Assembly (NCBI GenBank): GCA_028822985.1
Contig: JAPKCK010000005.1
Coordinates: 1-64,000, forward strand
DNA length: 64,000 nucleotides
Source: Aquiluna sp.
GTDB lineage: Bacteria; Actinomycetota; Actinomycetes; Actinomycetales; Microbacteriaceae
Reading direction: 5' to 3'
Shown here: positions 36,817 to 46,642 of the stretch, piece by piece
Layout: every line of letters begins with the position of its first letter
Position numbering within the stretch: the first letter of the stretch is position 1
Made by a program: the position numbers and the translations under genes
Notes under the pieces: model-generated
What the model was told of the DNA's origin: nothing
What the model saw: the letters and a program-made list of their open reading frames with translations, nothing else
Databases searched by the model: none

Positions 36817-38047
36817 CTCTCTCCCTAACATCATCTACTGTTGCTGAAATTTCCTGGCTGGCTGAAACGACACTAAAGGCCTCGCCTTTTTTTGCCATGT
36901 TGATTACTTTGCCATCGACCGAAGTTATCACCGCGTAGCCGCGTTCCAAAGTCAATTGCGGCGATAGGGACCTAGCGCGAGCATGTAACTGCTCAACCTC
37001 AGCAGTGCTCCGCTCAATTCGGAAGCCCAAGATTTCAACAAGCCTTCTGGTTGCTTGAGTCAAAATTTCTTGTTGGTTATCAACGAAACCGAATGGAGAT
37101 GCCAGAACGGGCCGGGACCTCATCGAGGTAATGCTTTGCTGCTGGTTTTCAACCAGAGACGACATTCGAAACCAAATTCGTTCTGCGGCATTGGAGAGCT
37201 TGGAAAATTCCTCTGCGATGTCTGGGACGACTCTCTTAGCGGCATCGGTCGGTGTTGATGCTCGGAGGTCCGCAATTAAGTCTAAAAGTGGCTGGTCATT
37301 TTCGTGGCCAATGGCGCTGACTATCGGCGTTTTGGCTGCAGCGGCAGCCCGCACCAGGCGCTCGTCGCTAAAAGGAAGTAGATCTTGGAAACTTCCACCG
37401 CCACGGGCGATGATTATCACGTCTACATCAGTCATCAGGTCCAGTTGCTCAAGGGCCAAAATAATCTCTGCCACTGCTCGATCGCCCTGAACTAGTGTAT
37501 TTATCACTTCGAATTCGACTTCGGGCCAGCGCAGCCGGGAGTTTTGAAGAACATCCTTCTCGGCGTCAGATTTTGCACCAGTGATGAGGCCAATTTTGTT
37601 TGGCAAAAAGGGAAGAGGCTTTTTTAGCCCCGCATCAGTGAGGCCCTCGGCGATTAGTTGAAGCTTAAGTTTTTCGATTCGCTCAAGAAGCTCTCCAAGT
37701 CCAACCTTGTGCATCTGGATAACGCGCATCGTTAGCTTGCCGTTTTTCGGCCAGAACACTGGTTGCACAAGTGCTACTACTCGGTCGCCTTGGCTAAGCC
37801 CGGGCGCTATCTCAGCTCCGGAGCTCGCAAAAGCGTGTATTTCAATTGAATTTTCAATGTCTAGATCACGGATTGACCCAAACATGTTGGTCCCGCGCTC
37901 GGTGAACGACTGCAGTTCTCCTTCAATCCAGACTCTCCCAAGCTTCTCAATCCAGTCCTTTAGTGATTTAGATAGCGTGGAAACCTGCCATGGGGAATGC
38001 TCAGTGCTAACTTTGGATTGCAACTCATTACCGACTGCTTGCTCCAA
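36800..38047 (-). CDS. xseA: Exodeoxyribonuclease VII large subunit
   Basis: A 415-residue catalytic subunit of exonuclease VII, which degrades single-stranded DNA. The N-terminal OB-fold ([26 protein letters not shown]) is followed by the nuclease domain with [19 protein letters not shown] and the catalytic-region [20 protein letters not shown] helical stretch then leads to the C-terminal [12 protein letters not shown]. The TTG start at 38047 has an excellent AGGAGGT. It is divergent from ispH with 32 bp between the starts. Confidence 0.95.
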   Translation of the reverse strand: MEQAVGNELQSKVSTEHSPWQVSTLSKSLKDWIEKLGRVWIEGELQSFTERGTNMFGSIRDLDIENSIEIHAFASSGAEIAPGLSQGDRVVALVQPVFWPKNGKLTMRVIQMHKVGLGELLERIEKLKLQLIAEGLTDAGLKKPLPFLPNKIGLITGAKSDAEKDVLQNSRLRWPEVEFEVINTLVQGDRAVAEIILALEQLDLMTDVDVIIIARGGGSFQDLLPFSDERLVRAAAAAKTPIVSAIGHENDQPLLDLIADLRASTPTDAAKRVVPDIAEEFSKLSNAAERIWFRMSSLVENQQQSITSMRSRPVLASPFGFVDNQQEILTQATRRLVEILGFRIERSTAEVEQLHARARSLSPQLTLERGYAVITSVDGKVINMAKKGEAFSVVSASQEISATVDDVRERDVKRN

Positions 38048-38070
38048 ACTGACCTCCTTGCTGGGGTTTG

Positions 38071-38076
38071 TAGAAT
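38071..38076 (+). promoter_or_regulatory. Likely -10 element for a leaderless ispH transcript
   Basis: TAGAAT fits the actinobacterial TANNNT -10 pattern and lies only 3 bp before ATG 38080 and 6 bp before GTG 38083. Transcription would start at or next to the start codon, and there is no Shine-Dalgarno, so the ispH mRNA is probably leaderless. Confidence 0.45.
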
Positions 38077-38079
38077 TGA

Positions 38080-39096
38080 ATGGTGACCCTTATCAACAAT
38101 ACCGACCTAAAAGACACTGGAACGAACAAGAAAGTCCTCCTAGCGGCGCCGAGAGGCTACTGCGCAGGAGTAGACCGAGCGGTGATCGCAGTTGAAAAGG
38201 CCTTAGACCACTACGGAGCGCCGGTTTATGTTCGCAAGCAAATAGTCCACAACAAACATGTCGTGCGCTCCTTAGAACGTCGTGGAGCAATATTTGTTGA
38301 AGAAGTGGATGAGGCCCCTGAGGGTTGCGTCATGATCTTTAGTGCTCACGGAGTTTCTCCAGCGGTAGTTGCGATGGCCGAATCCAGGAACCAACAAACC
38401 ATCGACGCTACCTGCCCATTGGTAACCAAGGTCCACCGCGAGGTTCAGCGCTTTGAAAAAGAGGGTTACGACATTCTTTTGGTTGGCCACGAAGGTCACG
38501 AAGAGGTTGAGGGAACCGCAGGTCAGGCTCCAGGTATAGTCCAGCTAATTGACGGCAATGAAGACATCGCAAAGGCCAAGGTCAAAGACCCGAGTAAGGT
38601 CATTTGGCTTTCTCAAACTACGTTGTCGGTCGACGAAACCATGGAAACTGTTCTGAAAATCCGCGAGAGATTCCCGCTGTTGGAGAATCCGCCCAGCGAT
38701 GACATCTGTTACGCCACCCAAAACCGTCAGGTGGCCATCAAGAAAATCGGTGCCGATTCCGATCTCGTAATTGTTGTCGGATCGGCAAACTCGTCGAACA
38801 CCGTCAGGCTCGTCGAAGTTGCTCTTGAGGCAGGGGCGAAAGCCGCCTATCGAGTCGACTTTGCGTCCGAAATTGAAGAGTCCTGGTTTGAAGGCGTTGC
38901 AACCGTTGGAGTGAGTTCGGGCGCATCAGTGCCTGAGGAGCTTGTGTCAGATGTACTCGACTACCTTGATGAGAAGGGTTTTGGCAACGTTTCTACGGTC
39001 ACCACCGCCGAAGAGGACATTCAGTTCTCGCTGCCAAAAGAGCTCCGCAAGGAGCTAAAAGGCGCAGGTCACGATACGTCGAACAAAAAGCGCTAA
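38080..39096 (+). CDS. ispH: 4-hydroxy-3-methylbut-2-enyl diphosphate reductase
   Basis: A 338-residue iron-sulfur enzyme for the last step of the non-mevalonate pathway, making IPP and DMAPP. The three cluster cysteines are in [13 protein letters not shown] (C28), [11 protein letters not shown] and [14 protein letters not shown] 38080 and GTG 38083 are both possible and differ by one residue. The order xseB-xseA-ispH-ychF matches Rv1107c-Rv1112, interrupted here by fba, pfkB, rmuC and an exonuclease. Confidence 0.96.
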   Translation: MVTLINNTDLKDTGTNKKVLLAAPRGYCAGVDRAVIAVEKALDHYGAPVYVRKQIVHNKHVVRSLERRGAIFVEEVDEAPEGCVMIFSAHGVSPAVVAMAESRNQQTIDATCPLVTKVHREVQRFEKEGYDILLVGHEGHEEVEGTAGQAPGIVQLIDGNEDIAKAKVKDPSKVIWLSQTTLSVDETMETVLKIRERFPLLENPPSDDICYATQNRQVAIKKIGADSDLVIVVGSANSSNTVRLVEVALEAGAKAAYRVDFASEIEESWFEGVATVGVSSGASVPEELVSDVLDYLDEKGFGNVSTVTTAEEDIQFSLPKELRKELKGAGHDTSNKKR

Positions 39097-39123
39097 TTAC
39101 CCCTAGAGAAGTTTTTTAGAAAA

Positions 39124-40146
39124 CTACCAGGCGGACTTGCCGGCGGAACCCAACTGCGTGGCAGCCTGAATCACTCGAGATGCCATGCCTGCCTCAGCGG
39201 CAGCTCCCCAGTTCCTGGGGTCATAGAGCTTCTTGTTTCCAACTTCGCCATCGATGCGCAAAACGCCATCGTAGTTTTTTAGCATGTGGTTCACCACTGG
39301 CCGGGTGAATGCGTATTGGGTGTCGGTGTCAATGTTCATTTTGATTACACCGAATGAAACCGCATCGGATATCTCTTTGTCGGTTGATCCGGATCCGCCA
39401 TGGAAGACCAAGTCAAACGGATTCTCTTGTCCGTATTTCGCCCCGATCTCACGCTGAATTTCCTCTAGTAGCTCAGGTCGAAGGTGGACGTTGCCTGGCT
39501 TATAGACACCGTGAACGTTTCCAAAGGTTAGAGCCGACAGGTATCGTCCTTTTTCACCCAAACCCAGAGCTTCGATGGTCTTGATTCCGTCTTCAACAGT
39601 TGTGTAGAGGTGCTCATCGATTGCGCCTTCAACGCCATCCTCTTCGCCGCCAACCGCGCCCACTTCAATTTCAAGAACTGCTCCCACATTGTGGGTCTTT
39701 GCAAGCAGCTCCTGGGCAATGACCAAGTTCTTATCCAGGGCAATTGCCGATCCATCCCACATGTGGGAGTTGAAGATCGATTCGCCGCCCGACCTAACCC
39801 TTTCCGCCGAGAGCTCCAAGAGGGGACGCACAAATCCGTCAAGCTGATCTTCTGAGCAGTGATCGGTGTGGAGGGCGACCTTGATGTCATAGTTTTTAGC
39901 GACCTCTTTAGCAAAGGCAGCAAAGGCCAATGCGCCGGAAACTCGGTGCTTTATTGTCGAACCGGACCAATAGTCTGCTCCCCCCGTGGAGACCTGCAGG
40001 ATGCCGTCGGAACCGGCTGCCTGCAAGCCGGCAAGGGCTGCATTCAAAGTCTGGGAGCTCGACACATTGAGGGCTGGATAGGCAAAGCCCCCGGCTTTGG
40101 CGCGGTTCAGCATCTCAGAATATTCGTTGGAAGTTACGACTGCCAT
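39124..40146 (-). CDS. fba: Fructose-bisphosphate aldolase class II
   Basis: A 340-residue zinc aldolase that splits fructose-1,6-bisphosphate to DHAP and glyceraldehyde-3-phosphate. Seen: the catalytic/zinc segment ALHTDHC (91-97), EIEVGAVGGEEDG, the zinc-His region GNVHGVYKPGNVHLRPE and FHGGSGSTDKEI. TAAGGAG precedes the ATG. It is 12 bp downstream of the 1-phosphofructokinase gene, so both probably form an operon feeding lower glycolysis. Confidence 0.95.
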   Translation of the reverse strand: MAVVTSNEYSEMLNRAKAGGFAYPALNVSSSQTLNAALAGLQAAGSDGILQVSTGGADYWSGSTIKHRVSGALAFAAFAKEVAKNYDIKVALHTDHCSEDQLDGFVRPLLELSAERVRSGGESIFNSHMWDGSAIALDKNLVIAQELLAKTHNVGAVLEIEVGAVGGEEDGVEGAIDEHLYTTVEDGIKTIEALGLGEKGRYLSALTFGNVHGVYKPGNVHLRPELLEEIQREIGAKYGQENPFDLVFHGGSGSTDKEISDAVSFGVIKMNIDTDTQYAFTRPVVNHMLKNYDGVLRIDGEVGNKKLYDPRNWGAAAEAGMASRVIQAATQLGSAGKSAW

Positions 40147-40158
40147 GATGTTTGCTCC

Positions 40159-41166
40159 TTAGGGCTTTGCTGGCTCACCGAGAAGGTGATTTCGGTCTGG
40201 ATTTTGGTTAACTGTCGCTGAAACAAGGTTCTCAATGCTTTGGAGTCCACTGGTAGGTTGTTGGACTTTTGCCGCTCCCCATTGAACCGCCGCCGAAATA
40301 CCTTCGGCTATGTCGAACCCAACTCCGTATGCGGTCTCGTCAGCCGGATGCGTGGCCAGTGCCGCAAGGAACCCGGCAATGGTCGAATCCCCAGCTCCGA
40401 CAGTGTTGATGACCTTCACGGGAGCTGTGCGGGCATGTATCGCGTGCGAGCTTGTGACGGCAAGTATTCCGTCGACTCCCAATGAAGCCATCACGCAGTC
40501 GATTCCCCAGCCGTTTAGCTGGCGAGCCGCAGCAATTACGTCCCCAAAAGTAGTGAGCTCTCTTCCGACGCACTCGGCTAGTTCGTGAGCGTTGGGCTTC
40601 ATAACTGTGGCGCTGCCATTTTGAGCCCAGAAACGAAGTGCGGGGCCGGAAGTATCAAGCACAACGCGAACACCAAGTTTTTTCGTCAGATCGAATAGCG
40701 GCTGAAGATCTATTGCCTCGCCTGTTTCCAGTATGTCTGGGTGAGCGCCGGCAACAACCAACCACATGGCGCCACTGGCGACCAGGGTTTCCTCAGTGAG
40801 TCTCAGGACGTGATCCCAGTCAGCTTGCTTTAGGGCCCTTGGATTTTCATTAATTTTTGTGGTCGGTCCGTTTTCTTCGACGATTGTAGTTGAGACACGA
40901 AGTGTCCCTTCAACCCAAAGCGGCGTGAGAAATTCAGAACCTGTGCGCTCCAGAACGCCAGTGTCTGCATCACCAATCGGCACGATTCCAGGGGCTTCTA
41001 TATTCGCAAGCCTTAGGGCTCTAGAAACATTGATCCCCTTGCCGGCTAACTCCTCGCCCACTCGAGTAGCACGGTTTACACCGCCAGCTTCTAAGTTGTT
41101 TACGAAGTAGGTTCTGTCGAGAGTTGGGGCTGGCGTGAGCGTGACTATGGAGGTATTGCCTGCCAT
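40159..41166 (-). CDS. 1-phosphofructokinase family hexose kinase (PfkB fold)
   Basis: A 335-residue PfkB carbohydrate kinase. The N-terminus has TLTPAPTLDRTYFVNNLEAGGVNRATRVGEELAGKGINVSRAL in the 1-phosphofructokinase/tagatose kinase pattern, and the C-terminus has the catalytic GAGDSTIAGFLAAL. It probably phosphorylates fructose-1-phosphate to fructose-1,6-bisphosphate, the substrate of fba immediately downstream; 6-phosphofructokinase or tagatose-6-phosphate kinase activity is the alternative. ATG 41166 has CAAGGAGT upstream. No fructose PTS gene is in the window. Confidence 0.85.
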   Translation of the reverse strand: MAGNTSIVTLTPAPTLDRTYFVNNLEAGGVNRATRVGEELAGKGINVSRALRLANIEAPGIVPIGDADTGVLERTGSEFLTPLWVEGTLRVSTTIVEENGPTTKINENPRALKQADWDHVLRLTEETLVASGAMWLVVAGAHPDILETGEAIDLQPLFDLTKKLGVRVVLDTSGPALRFWAQNGSATVMKPNAHELAECVGRELTTFGDVIAAARQLNGWGIDCVMASLGVDGILAVTSSHAIHARTAPVKVINTVGAGDSTIAGFLAALATHPADETAYGVGFDIAEGISAAVQWGAAKVQQPTSGLQSIENLVSATVNQNPDRNHLLGEPAKP

Positions 41167-41252
41167 GGTTACTCCTTGAAGGTGGGGTAGTAAAAACTGA
41201 GATTCCACTCACATCTTTGTAGGCGCGTTCTCAACACTATAGCGATAAGTGC

Positions 41253-42464
41253 TCAGTCGTCGGAAAGCTCCTTGGAGGTCATTGCGGTTGGAGATTCCTC
41301 GATTTGCTTGGGTTCGGTAATCGAGTCAATTCCCAGCTCATTCTCGTCAAGATCATTTAGCTTCCTGGCAGTCACCAGCATTCTGGACTCCAGGCTGGAC
41401 ACGAAGGCGTTGTAGGACTTCACCGTTGAGGTTAGTTTGTTGCCAAGGTCTGACGTGAGAGTAGCAAGCTTTCCAACTCGTTCATAAAGCTCTCGGCCCA
41501 GTTTTATCATTGAGCGAACCTGGGACTCATCCGCGTTTTGGCGCCAAATGTAGTTGATTGTTTTCAGAACGGAAAACAGCGAAACCGGAGACGAGAGCGC
41601 AACGTTTTTCTTGAATGCGTACTCCATCAGCGCGGGGTCCGAATCCAGAGCGGCAGAAAGCAAAGATTCGCTCGGCAGAAAACAGATCACGAAATCTGGA
41701 GACGAATTTAAGCCAGTCCAATAGGCCTTACTGCCCAAGTCGTCAATGTGTTTTCTTACTGCGGCTACGTGGTCCTTGATCAGGCGGTCCCGTCGGCTTG
41801 CTTCTTCGCCGGTTGCAAGTTCCGAGATAGCGCTGGCTTCTTGATAGGCGCTGAATGGAACCTTGGAGTCAATGGCTAGTGACTTGCCTCCGGGAAGGTT
41901 GATCACCATGTCAGCCCGGCCCATACCGGTGTCGGTGGTGATGGTTGCCTGCTCGGAAAAGTCTGCATGCTTGATTAGACCGGCAAGCTCCACCAGTTTC
42001 CGAAGTTGAGTCTCACCCCAAACGCCCCGAAGGCTGTTTGAGCTAAGCGCCTGGGAAAGCTGCTGAGTTTGCTTTCTGAGATTCTCATCGGTTTCGACCG
42101 CGGTTCTCAACTGCTCGGAGATGGAGCTGAATTGCTCGGTGCGCTCTCGCTCCAGGCGTTGGACAACATCTTGCATTTGTTGAAGCTGTTGCTTTACTGG
42201 TCCCAGCTGAACTAAAACTTTATTTTCCTGGTCTTGCTGATTGGCCTGAATTGCAGCGGCCTGGTCGGCCTTGAGAAGCTGAGCGCGCAGCTCCTTTTCT
42301 GTTGCCTCTAGGCCGGCCAACTTGCTTCCAAGTTCCGGGTCAGATCCAACGATTTTTCGTTTCTGGAATCTAATGCCGAATACGGCTCCAATGATTAGGC
42401 CGAATAGAAGGGCACTGACGCCCGCCCACATGGCTGTGCTGCTAGCAATAAGTCCAGTTTCCAT
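41253..42464 (-). CDS. rmuC: DNA recombination protein RmuC homologue
   Basis: A 403-residue protein. An N-terminal membrane helix (about residues 11-31) is followed by a long coiled coil (about 45-150) and the RmuC nuclease-like domain with RGVWGETQLRKLVELAGL, GRADMVINLPGGKSLAIDSKVPFSAY and DFVICFLPSE. RmuC limits recombination at inverted repeats in E. coli. The C-terminal 40 residues are acidic and unconserved. Confidence 0.93.
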   Translation of the reverse strand: METGLIASSTAMWAGVSALLFGLIIGAVFGIRFQKRKIVGSDPELGSKLAGLEATEKELRAQLLKADQAAAIQANQQDQENKVLVQLGPVKQQLQQMQDVVQRLERERTEQFSSISEQLRTAVETDENLRKQTQQLSQALSSNSLRGVWGETQLRKLVELAGLIKHADFSEQATITTDTGMGRADMVINLPGGKSLAIDSKVPFSAYQEASAISELATGEEASRRDRLIKDHVAAVRKHIDDLGSKAYWTGLNSSPDFVICFLPSESLLSAALDSDPALMEYAFKKNVALSSPVSLFSVLKTINYIWRQNADESQVRSMIKLGRELYERVGKLATLTSDLGNKLTSTVKSYNAFVSSLESRMLVTARKLNDLDENELGIDSITEPKQIEESPTAMTSKELSDD

Positions 42465-42486
42465 ACTCCCAAGTATTGCAGTGGGG

Positions 42487-43050
42487 TCAGACTAATAAGG
42501 TCTTAAAACGCTGCTTCGTTTTGATTAGCAACTCATCCAAAGAGCCCACTTCGTGTCGGTTAGCCATGTCCAGCGCAATCCTTGCGCAGGCGTCAGCATC
42601 CGCCAGCGCATCGTGGTGAGCAAACTCTTCGTGCCCTATCGCATACGCGACAGCGTTTAAACGGTAGCTGTCCAAGTTGTAGGTCTTCCTGGCCATGTGC
42701 AACGTGCACCCATAACTCAAGTTTGGAAGATCAAATGACACCGCCGCGGCTGAGGCGCGAAGCACGCCCATGTCAAAAGCGGCATTGTGAGCGAGAAGTG
42801 GCAACCCATCGGTAAAAAGCAACAATTCTGGGAGTACTTCCTCCCAATCAGGCGCATCCACGATGTTCTCCGGCTTGATTCCGTGGACCCGGATGTTTCC
42901 TTCGTGGAACCAGTTGTTTGGAAAAGGCGGTCGAAATAACATCGAAAGCGTCTCGGATATTTTCCCATCGGTAACCTTTACCAAGCCCACTGCGCAAGGG
43001 GACGCGGGCGAGGAATTAGCTGTTTCAAAGTCAATGCTTATGAATTCCAT
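42487..43050 (-). CDS. DEDDh 3'-5' exonuclease (DnaQ-like)
   Basis: A 187-residue single-domain exonuclease. The four acidic residues and the histidine are in place: ISIDFETANSS near residues 4-14, LLAHNAAFDMGVLRA near 84-98, and EEFAHHDALADADACA near 150-165. It resembles the proofreading epsilon-type domain but is free-standing, so a role in nucleic-acid end trimming or repair is inferred. ATG 43050 gives MEFISIDFET; the frame upstream runs toward the divergent ychF gene. Confidence 0.88.
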   Translation of the reverse strand: MEFISIDFETANSSPASPCAVGLVKVTDGKISETLSMLFRPPFPNNWFHEGNIRVHGIKPENIVDAPDWEEVLPELLLFTDGLPLLAHNAAFDMGVLRASAAAVSFDLPNLSYGCTLHMARKTYNLDSYRLNAVAYAIGHEEFAHHDALADADACARIALDMANRHEVGSLDELLIKTKQRFKTLLV

Positions 43051-43086
43051 GGCCACACAGCAAGTATGAGGCAATAAGCTTTGCCG

Positions 43087-44160
43087 GTGGCCCTAACTAT
43101 CGGAATCGTCGGCTTGCCCAATGTTGGCAAGTCCACCCTGTTCAACGCTCTTACTAAAAACAACGTATTGGCGGCGAATTACCCATTCGCAACAATTGAG
43201 CCCAACATTGGCGTTGTGAACCTTCCAGACCTGCGCCTCAAGAGGCTTGCAGAGATATTTAGTTCAGAGCGAATCCTTCCGGCAGCAGTTTCTTTTGTTG
43301 ATATCGCAGGAATCGTCAAGGGCGCATCAGAGGGTGAAGGTCTCGGGAACAAGTTTCTGGCGAACATCCGTGAGGCCGATGCAATTGCTCAGGTAGTTCG
43401 TGGATTCGCCGATAGTGACGTTATTCATGTCGAGGGCAAAGTGGATGCCGGCGGAGACATCGAAACAATCAACACCGAATTGATTCTCGCCGACATGCAA
43501 ACTCTCGAGAAGGCAAGGCCAAGACTTGAAAAGGAAGTCAAGGGTAAGAAAGTCGATCCGTCGGTGCTCGTAGTAATCGATGATGCAATTGCGTGCCTAA
43601 ACGGCGGGACACCGCTTTCGCTCTCAAGTATCGACTTAGAGCCGATTCGAGAGCTCGGTTTGCTGACCGCAAAGCCAATTTTGTTCGTGTTCAATGTTGA
43701 CGAGGAAGTCCTTGGAAGCCCGGAGCGGCTTCAGGAACTGGCCAACCTGGTTAAGCCCGCGGAAGCGGTGTTTTTGGATGCCAAGGTGGAATCCGAACTT
43801 ATCGATCTGTCTCCGGAGGAGGCTAACGAGTTACTTGCGTCGCTCGGGCAAAACGAGTCGGGTCTTGACCAGCTTGCACGAATCGGATTTGAAACTTTGG
43901 GTCTTCAGACCTATCTAACCGCCGGGCCAAAGGAATCCAGAGCCTGGACAATACCAAAGGGCGCCAAGGCTCCCCAGGCTGCCGGCGTTATTCATACTGA
44001 TTTTGAAAAAGGCTTCATCAAAGCTGAGGTTGTTTCTTTCAGCGATTTAGACAGTGCGGGCTCCATGGCTCAGGCTAAATCACTCGGCAAGGCCAGAATC
44101 GAAGGCAAGGATTACACAATGCAGGACGGCGATGTTGTGGAGTTCCGCTTTAACGTTTAG
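43087..44160 (+). CDS. ychF: Redox-regulated ATPase YchF
   Basis: A 357-residue Obg-family P-loop protein that prefers ATP and associates with ribosomes. G1 GLPNVGKST is at 9-17 and the switch region [15 protein letters not shown] follows. [22 protein letters not shown] supplies G3, NVDE the altered G4, and the C-terminal TGS-like domain is [33 protein letters not shown] 43087 gives the normal MALTIGIVG-type start; a TTG six bases upstream is less likely. Confidence 0.95.
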   Translation: MALTIGIVGLPNVGKSTLFNALTKNNVLAANYPFATIEPNIGVVNLPDLRLKRLAEIFSSERILPAAVSFVDIAGIVKGASEGEGLGNKFLANIREADAIAQVVRGFADSDVIHVEGKVDAGGDIETINTELILADMQTLEKARPRLEKEVKGKKVDPSVLVVIDDAIACLNGGTPLSLSSIDLEPIRELGLLTAKPILFVFNVDEEVLGSPERLQELANLVKPAEAVFLDAKVESELIDLSPEEANELLASLGQNESGLDQLARIGFETLGLQTYLTAGPKESRAWTIPKGAKAPQAAGVIHTDFEKGFIKAEVVSFSDLDSAGSMAQAKSLGKARIEGKDYTMQDGDVVEFRFNV

Positions 44161-44178
44161 CGGTAAGTTGCAATCTGG

Positions 44179-45294
44179 TTAGTTGTCGGGTGCATCCTTG
44201 GGCCTGATGCGTCCATTTCTGCCTCTTACTAAACCGACTTCGTATGAGGTGACAGCAATGATGGTGATGGCAAGTAGCGGCAAGACGAACCAGAGCATGA
44301 CAATCGTGAAGCCTTGTGCCGCATCGTGCTCGGTTGATGCGAGCACGAGATACAGACCGTAGGCGGCGTAGAGTGCCACAAACATCACGCCTTCCCAGCG
44401 AGCAATGATGAAGCCAGTGAATGCAATTGGTAAAAGTGCAACTGCCGCCGCGAGCATCAGCGGGAGATCAAGCGCAATTGCAGCTGAGGGCACTGGAATG
44501 CCCTGGCCGAAAATAACGGCTGGCAGACCCAGCACTACACCGATGTTGAAAAGATTACTCCCGACAATGTTTCCAACCGCCATGTCTCGCTCGCCGCGCC
44601 TGAGAGCGATGATCGAGGTGGCAAGTTCCGGCAACGAGGTGCCAAGGGCGACAACGGTCAAACCAATAACCAGGCTGCTCACGCCGAGCCCCGTAGCAAT
44701 ATTCACGGCTCCCGAAACCAGCAATTGGGCTCCAAGAACCAATAATCCAACCCCGACTGCAAGTAAGAGTGCGGCCAGCCACATGGATGTCGGCTTACTA
44801 ATAACCGGTAGCTCATTTGGCTTATCATTCGACTCGACGGCAGTGCGCCTGCCAATCAGAATGCTCATGATTATGTGGAAAACTAGAACAGCAAGTAACA
44901 ACATCCCATCAAAGACGCTGATTCTTCCATCTAGGCTCACCAGCACAAGCAGTAGCGAGAGACCGACCATTACCGGAATATCGAACCTAATCAGCTGACG
45001 CTTTATGACCAGCGGGCTGATGATCGCCGAAATTCCAAGAATCACCAAAATATTTACGATGTTGCTTCCGACGACATTGCCCACCGCGAGGTCGGGTTCT
45101 CCATCCAGAACAGCCCCAACCGTCACTGCCAGTTCAGGGGCAGAGGTTGCGGCAGATACAACTACCAGACCAATTACCAGTGGAGATAATCCAACCTTGG
45201 ACGCCAAAGTTGATGCGCCACGAACAAGGGCTTCGCCTCCCGCTATTAGAAGAATCAGGCCGGCAATAACCATCACGATGTCGGAAATTATCAC
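44179..45294 (-). CDS. Calcium/sodium antiporter (CaCA family, YrbG-like)
   Basis: A 371-residue membrane protein with two inverted repeats of about five helices. Each has the alpha-repeat signature: SAATSAPELAVTVGA...GNVVGSNIVNIL near residues 48-85 and ALGTSLPELATSIIAL...GNIVGSNLFNIGVVLG near 215-255. The conserved acidic residues bind the transported cations. It should export calcium in exchange for sodium (or protons). A final helix pair and basic tail follow. Confidence 0.92.
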   Translation of the reverse strand: MIISDIVMVIAGLILLIAGGEALVRGASTLASKVGLSPLVIGLVVVSAATSAPELAVTVGAVLDGEPDLAVGNVVGSNIVNILVILGISAIISPLVIKRQLIRFDIPVMVGLSLLLVLVSLDGRISVFDGMLLLAVLVFHIIMSILIGRRTAVESNDKPNELPVISKPTSMWLAALLLAVGVGLLVLGAQLLVSGAVNIATGLGVSSLVIGLTVVALGTSLPELATSIIALRRGERDMAVGNIVGSNLFNIGVVLGLPAVIFGQGIPVPSAAIALDLPLMLAAAVALLPIAFTGFIIARWEGVMFVALYAAYGLYLVLASTEHDAAQGFTIVMLWFVLPLLAITIIAVTSYEVGLVRGRNGRIRPKDAPDN

Positions 45295-45303
45295 TTTGGT
45301 AGC

Positions 45304-45858
45304 TTACGCTTCTGCGATTCCGGTTATTGCCAACTCGACTCGCTCATTCAGGTAATCTTCGAGCGGTCTAAGGTCAGAGTCTGAAGCAGTCGACATCCAG
45401 CGGACCAGGAGTTGCTGAGTACGAACCCCGTCGACAAGTATTTCTCTTAGCACTAGCGGCCCATTTTCTTTTGCTAGTGCCTCTAGGTCATCTATTGGCA
45501 ACCGACGAGGGTCAATCAAAACAGCGCTGTCCTCTGGGAACTTTGCCGCCAGAAGTTTTCTCCTCAGCTCTACTCGCTCTTGAGCGCTCTGAGCTTGATG
45601 GCCCGGCAAAACCTTGAGGCTCGCTCTGATTATCAAACCTGGTTCAAATACATCCCCATGAGTGGTGACCACAAGAGCACCAAGCAAAAAGCCCTCTCCG
45701 GCCTTCTTGTAGGAGGCAGAGAGCGGGAAAGCCCCAAGAAGCCTGCGAGCAGGCGTAGATACTGCAAGCTGCTCAGGGTTGGCGCCAGCGGCCGACAGTT
45801 GCTCCGCTACCGCAGTGATTAAGTTTCTAGTTTCAGCGATCACCGAGTTCAAATCCAT
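45304..45858 (-). CDS. Protein of unknown function
   Basis: A 184-residue soluble protein that I do not recognise. It begins MDLNSVIAETRNLITAVAEQL from ATG 45858 (the frame is open 13 codons further). It has an AVSTPARRLLGAFPLSASYKKAGEGFLLGALVV segment that looks like a ligand or fold core, and a Leu/Asp/Arg-rich C-terminal half. No membrane helix or known motif is visible. Codon use resembles its neighbours, and it lies 9 bp from the antiporter gene, so co-transcription is likely. Confidence 0.7.
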   Translation of the reverse strand: MDLNSVIAETRNLITAVAEQLSAAGANPEQLAVSTPARRLLGAFPLSASYKKAGEGFLLGALVVTTHGDVFEPGLIIRASLKVLPGHQAQSAQERVELRRKLLAAKFPEDSAVLIDPRRLPIDDLEALAKENGPLVLREILVDGVRTQQLLVRWMSTASDSDLRPLEDYLNERVELAITGIAEA

Positions 45859-46006
45859 TGCTATATCGTGCCTCTCTAGTTGCCATCTAGCAAGCAATGC
45901 CCGAATTGGCCTTGGGGCGATCGTGTTAATCTCGAGAATCCGCTTGGAAGAGCCACGCTGGGGCAGGTGAGTATTTTTGCAAAATTAGCGAGTTAGAATT
46001 CTCTCT

Positions 46007-46642
46007 GTGCCCTCGACCATAATCCGCTTATCAGTCTCTGACGATATCGTCAGTTGGTTTGATTCAGTCGGTCCAATTCTCTTCTACACGGTTGTTTTTG
46101 GTCTCGTATTCGCCGGAACCGGTTTGTTCATTGGTGCCTTTATCCCTTTTATAACTGGGGATTCTTTGGTATTTGCCGCTGGCTTGGTTGCGGCAGCCAA
46201 TTCTGATTCAATCAATATTTTCGTCATGGTTATTGGGGTTGGAATAGCCGCTTGGCTCGGCGATCAGGTTGGCTACACTCTTGGTCGGCACTATGGACGC
46301 CCTTACCTCGACAATCGTCAGGGCAAATGGTTACAAAAAGCCATCGTCAAGTCAGATCAGTTTTACGATCGTTACGGCTGGTGGTCAATTGTTGTTGCAA
46401 GATTTGTGCCCTGGGGAAGAGTAATAATGCCTGCCCTAGCAGGCATTAGCAAGATGGATTACTACAAGTTTTTTAGTGCCAATGCTGTTGGTGCGGTCGT
46501 CTGGGGATCGGGCTTGACTATCGCCGGTTACTTTACTTATTCGATCCCGGGCGTGAGATCTGCGGTCTACATAATTGCTCTTGTTGTGATATCACTCAGC
46601 GTTATTGCTGGAGTTCGGACTTGGCGGGCCAACCGGGTTTAG
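46007..46642 (+). CDS. DedA/SNARE-associated family membrane protein
   Basis: A 211-residue polytopic protein with the VTT/DedA domain. Seen: FIPFITGDSLVFAAGLVAA with the conserved acidic residue in an amphipathic stretch (near 45-60), then the LGDQVGYTLGRHYGRPYL block and the ARFVPWGRVIMPALAGISKMDYYKFF motif near 130-155. DedA proteins recycle carrier lipids such as undecaprenyl phosphate and support envelope homeostasis. GTG 46007 lies behind a TTAGAATT stretch that could be its -10. Confidence 0.9.
   Translation: MPSTIIRLSVSDDIVSWFDSVGPILFYTVVFGLVFAGTGLFIGAFIPFITGDSLVFAAGLVAAANSDSINIFVMVIGVGIAAWLGDQVGYTLGRHYGRPYLDNRQGKWLQKAIVKSDQFYDRYGWWSIVVARFVPWGRVIMPALAGISKMDYYKFFSANAVGAVVWGSGLTIAGYFTYSIPGVRSAVYIIALVVISLSVIAGVRTWRANRV

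Noticed and set aside
44405-44998. 197-codon plus-strand frame opposite the calcium antiporter
   Set aside because: Low-complexity antisense shadow of conserved CaCA repeats.
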